This document shows, piece after piece, positions 55,975-64,000 of a DNA stretch of 64,000 nucleotides. Position 1 is the first letter of the stretch. Every line of letters begins with the position of its first letter. The DNA comes from Fusarium oxysporum f. sp. lycopersici 4287 (Eukaryota; Ascomycota; Sordariomycetes; Hypocreales; Nectriaceae). A program made the position numbers and the translations under genes. The stretch spans positions 446,699 through 510,698 of the forward strand of contig NC_030998.1 in NCBI RefSeq assembly GCF_000149955.1. Direction: 5' to 3'. Under the pieces are notes generated by a model that had not been told where the DNA came from, made no database searches, and saw nothing but the letters and a program-made list of their open reading frames with translations.

Positions 55975-56602
55975 TGTGGATGGGAGTGGACCTGAGCATC
56001 AGGGTAAACATGTCTAATGGAATGGTCCTCTTTAGCTCACTCTGAGCTTTCAAATAGTCCATAGCTCAAGTTTGAATGGCCATTATCTTAACCTTTGCAA
56101 TTGTCTTCTTGAATATCTGAGATGAACACCGCTACCTCAGCTTAATTCGGCTATCAGAAAGGATTAAGCTACAAAGTCAAACCCGTGTTCACTTTATGTA
56201 CCTCCTGCTCAAGATCCTAAACACACGTCGGCAAAATCACCACGCATCTTATAAGAAATTCCTAAGCAAACGTTCATACTTTCTGTCTTACCAAACGGTG
56301 CGACTTCTCTCATCACTCTGTAGGCGCTTAAGTATTACGAAGATGGGCGATGCTCATGGGAACTGCGATTTCGGGTAGTCAAGATCACTCTCTCCTTGGG
56401 CACTGTAGTAATATTGGCAAGAGGAGATAAACAGGGGCTTTATCTGCAGTCAATGACCCGGAGTATGTAGCAAAGCATTACATACTCTATTCTCACTGTT
56501 ATTTGGTTTCTGTTTTGCCAAGGAAGAAGAGATATAGAACATCAGATATTGGTTTCAGATTGAAGAAAATTGAATAGCATGGATTGACCCGCCTAACACG
56601 AT
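55975..56602. other. Convergent intergenic region
   Basis: About 630 bp of 3' flank between the MFS and CocE-like genes. No gene supported. Confidence 0.45.
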
Positions 56603-58606
56603 CTAAGCCAGAGGGTCCAGCAGAGGAACCACTAGATGACTGTCAGAGTCGGCCCCAATATGAATGGTATGACGACCCTTGTTCGCATGAGCAGCTCCGT
56701 ACAAGAAGTCAAACTCCATGAAGCTCATATAGTGACCAGAAACCTTCAATGTCAAGTACTCTCCCTCCTCAAAGATGATACCAGTCGGCCAGATGGGAAC
56801 CTCGAGCTTGGCAACAGTGCCGGCAGGAATAGCCTTTCGACTCGTGTTGGTGTACTCAGGCCAGTCACCAGTGAATCTCCCAGGCTTAGGTGTCACCTTT
56901 GTGACAGCATGACTACCTCGTAGGGAACCTGTAGGACCCAGGTATTTCAGGAAGCATGTGTCTGCAGCTTCTGTATGCCTGTCGACAGGAGGAATAAGGT
57001 CCTTTAAAGGAACGTTCATGTTGACTAACTGAGTTCCTGAAGCATCCTGTTTGCCCAGTTGAGCGAAAACATCAATCTCATCATCGCCGTCGTTGGAGAT
57101 GCTGACGTTGAGCCACGAGTAGCCAACGAGCCATGTCTTCTTGGTAAATTTGTACCTGAAGAGTACTTCCTCGCCGCCTTCAAGAGGGTGCTTAGGAAGG
57201 TATGCTGCATCATACGACACAGTGCTTGGATCCTTTCGCGAGGCTGCTTCAAGCTGCTCGCCTGGACCGAGGTAAAGCTTTGTGTGCTTTGTGTTAGGGA
57301 TGGGATATGATTCGAGGGGAATATTGCTGATGTTGGGCTGGTTCGGGTCAGAACTTAAATCTAGATTTGGATAAAGACAGAAAGCAGCTTACTAGATTGA
57401 ACCCGACAAGAGATCCTCGTACTTTCTGGGTGCTTGGCCAATCGTTCTGAATGCCTTTGACGAAATAGTCGTAGAACTTGTTCAGATCGTCAACGCTGTC
57501 AGGATGATACAAGTCGGACCATTCCTGTTTAGCATGAATGCGGAGCCTATAGAACCATCAGTATTCGGTTCCCAAGGCCAAGTTGAAACTCACCATTTAT
57601 CCTTGGAAGAGATATCATGATAACCACGGATAGAGCCAGTAGTATGAAGAGCCGTCGAGAAGCTAGCTAAAACATAAGTAGGGACCTGGATTTTCTCGAG
57701 CTTCACATTCTTGTCCTCCCAGTAGTCATTGAACAAGGGATATTTCTCCAACATCGAGATGGGAGCCTCAGCAGCATTGCGACCAACCATCAGATCCTGT
57801 AGGAGCTTCCACATCGCACTGTAGGGATACGGCACGCCACCACGGGCAAGAGTGTCGCGATAAAAGTCCGCATTGGCTTCCCACGGAGCAATAGCGGCCA
57901 GTGAAGGAGGCTGCTGAGAAGCAATCTGCCACTGAACCATGGCGAGCCAACTGTTGCCGCCCAGGGCGACTTTACCTGTGCACCACTCAAGCTTGGCAAC
58001 GTGTTCGATGGCATCATACCCGTCTTGGCCATCTTGGTTGCCGACCCATCTGATCATGTTAGCTACATCTGTAGTATCCTGCTAAGGAATGTTTATGAAC
58101 TTACGGAATAATTCCTTCAGAGTCCCACGAGCCTCGCAAGTCCACATTAACGATTGCATATCCCCTAGCTGGCCAGACAGCAGGGTCCAATCCTTCGAAC
58201 TTCTCATAACCGCTGACCTGATCTTCAGCCACACCGAACCGACCAGGAATCATTCCAAGTCCATGAGGGCCTAAAGGTTGTCAGAAGATTCAACACTTTA
58301 TGTGCATCAGGGCTAACCATTTCCAGTCTTGCCATAAGGACTCCAGATGAGAACGGCTGGAACCTTTTCGTCAGTCTTGGGTCGAAAGACATCAGCGTAC
58401 AGCTTGATGCCGTCGCGCATGGGAAGAACAATATCCTTCTCGAAGATAGTGTCGACTTCAAACGCCCTGTTTGCCGGGGTCCTCTTGTGGCCTTTAGGCA
58501 AGACTGTTACCGAAGGGTTAAGGGGGTCATAAGGACCAGCTTCTTTGGCCCCCGGGGCGATGACTGGGGTCACATCAACATCGAAGCCATTGATCCTGAG
58601 CGACAT
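56603..58606 (-). CDS. CocE/NonD-family (S15) alpha/beta-hydrolase
   Basis: Five exons: 58606-58318, 58270-58105, 58049-57594, 57546-57393 and 57337-56603; introns of 47-55 bp; 599 aa. N-terminal hydrolase core: DIVLPMRDGIKLYADVFRP, LIWSPYGKTGNG, YAIVNVDLRGSWDSEG (oxyanion-hole region), and the nucleophile elbow VALGGNSWLAMVQW with Ser. The C-terminal 240 residues form the PepX_C jelly-roll (FTKKTWLVGYSWLNVSISND, IDVFAQLGK). Family members are cocaine esterases, glutaryl-7-ACA acylases and X-Pro dipeptidases. No signal peptide, so intracellular. Within the cluster it may cleave an aromatic ester or amide. Confidence 0.92.
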
Positions 58607-59266
58607 GATACCGGTGTTTGAGTAATACAATGATGGTCTTTCTGAGAATAAGCTGCTGTATCAACCTTCGTCGTATGAATAACTACCTGACTTATAGAGC
58701 TGCAGCTGATCTGCCACTATCGCCTCTATTCTGTTAAGTCCGTTAAACTGGATCATTCTGCATCCACAAGCGTGGGGCCGCTAGGCGGGTGCCAGGATGA
58801 AGAACCGGCTCGGGACCACAATCCCCTCAATGGGCAAACGACTTTGCCCAATGAGGCCGCCAATTTCATCTCTGAGAAAGTTCCCGAACAAATCAAATCG
58901 ATGCGGATGTTAAAGTCCCAGTTGGGATGAAGATTACCGTGCTTGTTAGAAGCTATATTCACCCCCGGTATTTCACGTTGTTGTGGGGTACACATGGTGC
59001 TTAAGTGCGCATTCTTTGATGATCGCTTCTTATCAAGACCTGGGCCCATGGAGAGGTTTATTGAGTTCATGGGGCAATGAACCGATTGCGAACCGTGACA
59101 CAGAAGACGACTTGATGATTCATGATGGAACGACTCTGCTTCCCGTGTGCAATACGAAAAAAGTCACTTGTCTACTTTCTCAATAGAATACTGTCTAAAT
59201 TGTGATCTGACTGTGTTGCATGAAGTTTAGTCTACGGCAGATGCTAGTCCTCTCACTAAGGTTGGA
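58607..59266. other. Promoter of the CocE-like gene
   Basis: About 660 bp between two minus-strand genes. Nothing else is recognised. Confidence 0.4.
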
Positions 59267-61088
59267 CTACTTTCTAAGAACTGCATTGATTCCATACTTC
59301 AACTTCTCCTCATGTCCGCTGTCAACCCTTGTGCCTCGCCAACCAATAAACCCGTCAGGCCGCACCAGGATCGCCTCGCCTGGCTTCAGACGGCATTTCT
59401 TCTCAACATTCCCCTTTATGTCTCTATACGGAGATGATGTCGCGTTCAAGGTATAGACATCAATCTCGATTGGAGCTTTACTCGCGGCTGCAGCCCATGG
59501 GGAGTAAGGATCTATTGTGACGAGAACAAAGTTCGTCTTTACCAAGTCAATAGTTGAGATTGGCTTGTCAGATGAAACGACATCGTCGAGATAGGAATGT
59601 GGGAATCGAGATCCAGGAACGGCTGAAGGGAAAGCCGGATCATCGTAGAGCTCCTTGGGAGTTGAGTACTTCTCCTCTGGGACAAAGGCTCCTCCGCGAG
59701 GATACCTGAAGCCCAGCTCGATAGACTCATCCGGGGCTTCTGAAGCTGGTGGCTGCTGCATAACGATCCTATTCTGGAATCGGTTGTATGCCTGAGTAAC
59801 GGTAAACTCGTCAATAGGTTGTCGCTCAATGTTGTACGTTGCGAGTAATGAGTGCGAGGCCTTCCCGGATAAGACATATGCCAACTTCCACGCAAGGTTA
59901 TGAGCATCCTATCACAGTATACGTTAGCAATATATGGTGAAAATGGGCGGGCCAACCAACAGCTATTCCAGTGTTTCCTCCCAAGCCTCCAGTGGGTGGC
60001 ATAGTATGGGCGGCATCTCCAGCAAGGAAGACACGACCGCCTTTGCTCTCGAAGCGCCCAGCGGTGTATGCCGCCATAGTCCAGTAGTTCATGGATACGA
60101 TTTGGGGATCTACCTGATCAGGAGTCAAGCCGGACAGTTGGTAAAAGTACTGTTTGGCTTCCTCCGTTGTCACGGTTCCGGGCTCGAAGCTGGTCTTGGA
60201 TCCGACATTATTCACCATGATAATGCCTTGCTTTCCTTCGTTCTCCAGTCGAAAACCTCCTCCGATGTCCTTGTTTGCCACATAGACAACTCCATGAACC
60301 ATTCTCTTACCGATGAAAGGGCTCAGGTCTGATTTGAAGCTGACTCCAAGACTGTTTCGAAGAACACCTGGGCCATCCCAGCTGATACCCTCATTTTGGC
60401 GGGTGGGACTTCGGTTGCCATCGCATGCAACCACATATTGTGTCTTGTACTTCTTGATATCGCCAGTGTTAAGATTCTTGACGACGACGACAACATGATC
60501 ATCGTGTTCCTCATATAGAAGGACCTGATGGCCATGGCGCTGTTCGCTATTGAACCTCTCGGCATTCTGGCCCAAGATAGGTTCAAACATCCTCTGCGAT
60601 ATCCACACCCAGTTGGAAGGAGTAAAGGTCTTCACATGTTCAGGATCATGCTCTTGAAGATGTTTGATAACTTTGCCGCCCACTAGCTTTTCGACGATAA
60701 GCATACCGGCATTGAGATCAAACTCTTTACCGCTCTGCTCCAGAGTAAATTCTTCCAGACCTAATTGCCGTAGAATCTCGCTCGTTCGAAAGTTGATGCC
60801 TGCTGCCCGTGGGTGAGCTCCAGCTTTGGAGTGACGATCAAACGAGACCGATTTGATACTGAAATCCAGGGTCAGCCTGTTGGTCTATGGGCAGTCAAAT
60901 GTTTGAGCTTACCCATGATACCCGAGGAGAAGACCAAGAGTCTTTCCAACCATGCTGGAACCAATTATTATGACAGGCCATTCTTCCCCCTCTAACGGAA
61001 TGTTGGAATGATCAAAGGGTGTGAACTTATCCTTGGCCAAATTGGCCGACGACAAAGTCTCATCAAGTTGCTGTGCGGTGACTGTCAT
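59267..61088 (-). CDS. FAD-dependent aromatic monooxygenase, phenol-hydroxylase-like
   Basis: Three exons: 61088-60913, 60858-59961 and 59908-59267; introns of 54 and 52 bp (second donor GTTGGT); 571 aa. N-terminal FAD-binding fold WPVIIIGSSMVGKTLGLLLG, with Ser in place of the second Gly as in the PheA/TfdB-like fungal subgroup. VVACDGNRSPTRQ is the DG motif for FAD and NADPH; RVFLAGDAAHTMPPTGGLGG is the GD motif, ending at NTGIADAHNLAWKLA across intron 2. The C-terminal part is the thioredoxin-like domain of phenol hydroxylases (AILVRPDGFIGWRG). It should hydroxylate a phenolic ring with NADPH and O2. Same strand as its two neighbours. Confidence 0.94.
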
Positions 61089-61737
61089 TGTGATCGATGA
61101 TCTCTTTTACCAAGCTCTCAAATGTTTCTACGTAGCGCCGATTATGATGGGACTGATGATGACACTTATTCCATCAATACACGTGGTAAATATAAATTTC
61201 CAGGCTCAGAATCACTGACCTTCTCTGTAACTGCAGAGCCATACTTCGCTTCGCCTCCCAAGAAGCTTCCCTGCATGCCCCGGCGATCCGGTGGGGTCGG
61301 CCCCGAAGTGACCCTGATCCGGCGCCCACTCGGCATTTGTAAGCAGAGGGCTACTGTTGATTTATTCGAAGCGAGAACAGTGCGTTGATCTCGGCTTCGG
61401 GTTTTCTATCCAGTGATGCATACCGTGAAATGAATGACTTTATCATACTGAGTCGCGGTAGAGGATGGCACCGTGAACCAGTATCAATAATCAGATTATC
61501 CATATCATGACATGTTGAGCGTGCGAGCTACAAGAGGTAGTGACCGTCATTCATACTACTGTTTAATTATGAGCGGAAGTAATAAATACCTGGATGAACT
61601 ACGAATATCACCAGATCGTGTATCATAACATGCACAGAACAAGTAGCTTTCTACTTATGAGGAAGATATTAGTGACATAGCTTACTACGGATCTTTTTCC
61701 TATCAATATAGATACTATTACTAACTAAATCTAGCGA
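61089..61737. other. Promoter of the phenol-hydroxylase-like gene
   Basis: About 650 bp between two minus-strand genes; AT-rich at 61560-61737. No gene supported. Confidence 0.4.
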
Positions 61738-63254
61738 TCAGGCTGCTGCTGCAAGAGCCTTTTGCGCATCGTCCAGCACAAAGTTATTCCACAGATACGG
61801 GAAGATGTTGGGAGGGAGTTCCGCATCGGGGACAAACTTCCGAAGATCCTCCATCATCTCGCCTCGCCTCTCATCATTAATCTTTGACATGAACATTACA
61901 GTCACGGATCTTGGATAGCGGAGCTTATTGTAAAGTTCCAGTCGCTTAGGTACATCGTCCACGGTCGTGTCGGCAGGGAACAAGACTCCAAGAGCTGCGG
62001 CATCTTCGAATGATTGCGCTCCGCCTTGTCCTTGATCTAAGATACTGTTAGTCGGTCTATGTCATTGAAACACAGTGATTGTGACTTACGTGGGAGCATG
62101 GGATGAGCTGCGTCACCGAGCAGCACAGTTCTACCCTTCCAGAACTTAGTAGGGGGATCTCTGGTAGCCAAGCTCCACAGTTTCAGGTCTTCGCCAATCC
62201 TGCACATCTCGATAAGCTCAGGTCCAAATTCCTTGTAGACATCAAGCAATTCCTCCACTCTTCCGCCCGCCAGCCACGAGGATTCAGAGTCGAGACCAGC
62301 ATCATCAGATGGATGCATGGCGACGATGTTGAGCAGTTTGCCATTTCGGCACGGGTAAACCACCATTCTGCGATCTCTAGTAGTAAACACGTGTTGACAG
62401 TCGAAACCAAGTTTTCCGAAAAATGGTCCAGTAATGGGATTGGCCATGAGCTTGTCGATCGGTACCAGGAACCGGAATGTGTTTTGTTTTGTACTGACGC
62501 GGACAGGTGGACTGCCTGCAACGGCGGAAACGACTTTGGACTGTAAGTATTAGCGACGATCCTTGATAGTCATAGACAATAGGAGACTCACATGCACACC
62601 GTCTGCTCCAATCAGTAGGTCGCCTTTGTGTTTGACACTGTTTGCTAAAGTAATTTCGGCTGTTGCCGCATCCTCCAAATTGTCAGTCGATCAGTTCAAG
62701 TTGGCGTAGAGTGCCCATATGCATGTACATACCGCCTGAACGACTTTGCTTGCTGTGTGAATCTTGATTGTTCCCGCGAATGTCTTTCCGGTGGCTGCCT
62801 TACGTAGGGTACTGTGCAGGTCGACGCGGTGTGTCAGGAGCCACTCATCCTTGGTGCCAATACTCTTTTGGAGTTCTTCCAGTTTCTTTATAAGCATCCA
62901 GCTGTTAGCATATACATAAGTTGGTAGTCTTGTAACAACATACCACGGGAACGAATATGAGCTTCCCTGTATGGTCATATATCTTGATGGCATTGCATAA
63001 GACGGCTTGCAGCTCAGTGAAATCGATATCCCAGGACTTGAGTACCCTGGTTGCGTTGGGGGCAATGTGAATCGCGGCACCGATCTCGTTAAGGAATCTT
63101 GATTGCTCGAAAACCTACTTCGGTCAGCTTCCAATGGGCTCTGACGGTGCAGACTATAGAACTTTACCTCTACGTTGTGGCCAGCGCGGGCCATGGCGAT
63201 AGCGGCACCCAGGCCACCCAAGCCTGCACCTGCAATTATAACTTTGAGAGGCAT
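61738..63254 (-). CDS. FAD-dependent monooxygenase, salicylate-hydroxylase-like
   Basis: Six exons: 63254-63168, 63114-62944, 62885-62733, 62672-62592, 62540-62090 and 62036-61738; introns of 51-60 bp; 413 aa. FAD-binding start VIIAGAGLGGLGAAIAMARA (G-x-G-x-x-G), the DG motif GDLLIGADGVHSKV (made by splicing) and the GD motif VLLGDAAHPMLPHQGQGGAQ split by the last intron; this QGxGQ-like sequence is typical of the salicylate-hydroxylase group. R and H residues in PCRNGKLLNIVAMHP match that group. Such enzymes do oxidative decarboxylation or ring hydroxylation; fungal relatives also dearomatise polyketides. The start at 63254 gives the shortest N-terminus before the Rossmann strand. Confidence 0.93.
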
Positions 63255-63863
63255 ATTCACAGTGGTTAGAGATAGCAGATTTGTTCAAGGACCAAAACAT
63301 CCCCATTGGGGCAAACTGGGAGACCATCGTTATAAGCTGAAATCGTTCTAAGACTAGACCTGCTGACGCTTAGACCGTAAACGCCTCCTTTCCCTCTTCC
63401 AGACACCCATTACAGTTACCTTCATTTCCAACATCATCGATTCAAGCCATCATCATTTCGATCCATTACCATCTGCACCAATCATTTTTGTTCTCCTAGT
63501 AAGCTCGGAAACAAGCCTACCAAAATCCTTCCATACAACAAACATCTCACTTCTCCATCTCGGCTCCACGGATAGGAACTTCCCCGCGTTGTGGCGTCCA
63601 ACGTGGGGAATCCGGGCTCAGTTTGTGTTCTCGGGCCCTCTCCACACGGTCATGTCAACTCACGGAAAGACGAGCCCTGTGACCGAAAGAACGGAGTTAA
63701 GGACAAAATTCCATTGCAACGTTGGGGCTGTATCGCGAGCCCCACATTGAGTACATGTTTAAAAATCGAGACACCTTGGCGATGGTTGTTTGTTTGGCAG
63801 TACAACCACAACACATTCTGTTTGACAGTCTGGCTTCACTTATTCACTACTAGAATTTACAAG
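63255..63863. promoter_or_regulatory. Divergent promoter of the salicylate-hydroxylase-like and SnoaL-like genes
   Basis: 609 bp between start codons on opposite strands. It includes a pyrimidine-rich stretch at 63380-63560. No coding sequence. Confidence 0.45.
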
Positions 63864-64000
63864 ATGGTTACCCACGAGCACGTCCGAAATATATTCGCAG
63901 GCCCCAGCAAGGGCGACATGGCCAGCTTCTGGCCCCACGTCGAGCCCAACGTCGACTGGACCGTAAAAGGTACAGCCCACCTCCCAATGTCAGATTTTCT
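63864..64000 (+). CDS. SnoaL-like / NTF2-fold protein, partial at window edge
   Basis: Starts at 63864 (ATGGTTACC after AACAAG-type context). First exon to about 63969 encodes about 35 residues, MVTHEHVRNIFAGPSKGDM and PHVEPNVDWTVKG, then a GT donor (GTACAG at about 63970) and the window ends. The start helix plus VDWTVKG strand is the beginning of the SnoaL/NTF2 fold, used by small polyketide cyclases and ketosteroid-isomerase-like enzymes. Identity is tentative because only the N-terminus is present. It is divergent from the salicylate-hydroxylase-like gene and probably belongs to the same cluster. Confidence 0.65.
   Translation, partial: MVTHEHVRNIFAGPSKGDMASFWPHVEPNVDWTVKGTAHLPMSDF

Noticed and set aside
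62183..62521. Alternative-frame open reading frames across the monooxygenase genes
   Set aside because: They are shadows of the real exons, whose splice sites and FAD motifs fix another frame.

Overview
The window looks like a filamentous ascomycete chromosome, most likely a Sordariomycete close to Fusarium. The evidence is many short spliceosomal introns (about 46-93 bp, GT..AG, mostly GTAAGT-like donors), Zn2Cys6 transcription factors, RTA1, DUF3176 and TPR-CHAT proteins, small secreted proteins with Kex2 sites, and a Ty1/Copia retrotransposon with fungal-type half-tRNA priming. Gene models were joined by hand from open frames and splice sites; exon borders are predictions, but the reading frame closes in every model reported as intact.

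Left part (1-19 kb) is rich in broken genes. It holds a frameshifted CorA-like gene, an NmrA-like reductase, a secreted M14 carboxypeptidase, a multiply broken gene, and a GPI-anchor-like secreted protein followed by its degenerate tandem copy. Next comes a D-amino-acid module: a RidA imine deaminase, a peroxisomal (SKL) D-amino-acid oxidase, and divergently a ketopantoate-reductase-like gene. That last gene is split in its first exon by a 4.9-kb Copia element with identical 197-bp LTRs and a 5-bp target duplication (AGTCG). The element's own polyprotein frame has a break in the integrase core.

Middle part (19-36 kb): a UPC2-like Zn2Cys6 regulator beside two tail-to-tail RTA1 lipid-export-like genes of equal length (286 aa); a DUF3176 membrane protein; two divergent paralogous small secreted proteins with conserved introns and KR cleavage sites (effector candidates); a long disordered Ser/Pro/Arg-rich coiled-coil protein; and a TPR-CHAT (caspase-like) gene with a frameshift in an A run and an odd C-terminus.

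From 36 to 46 kb lies a probable sugar-acid or hydroxyacid catabolic group: Gfo/Idh/MocA oxidoreductase, RraA-like aldolase, D-2-hydroxyacid dehydrogenase and a Zn2Cys6 regulator. The divergent RraA/dehydrogenase promoter carries four CCGGG/CCCGG boxes spaced exactly 12 bp apart, and one TTCCGGGAT lies upstream of the regulator gene. A multi-TM membrane protein follows.

From 48 to 64 kb is a probable aromatic or polyketide-modifying cluster: a C2H2+Zn2Cys6 regulator, glutathione S-transferase, Dabb-domain protein, MFS transporter, CocE/S15 hydrolase, phenol-hydroxylase-like FAD monooxygenase, salicylate-hydroxylase-like FAD monooxygenase and a SnoaL-like protein cut by the window edge. No polyketide synthase and no ring-cleavage dioxygenase is visible, so whether the cluster is catabolic or biosynthetic stays open.
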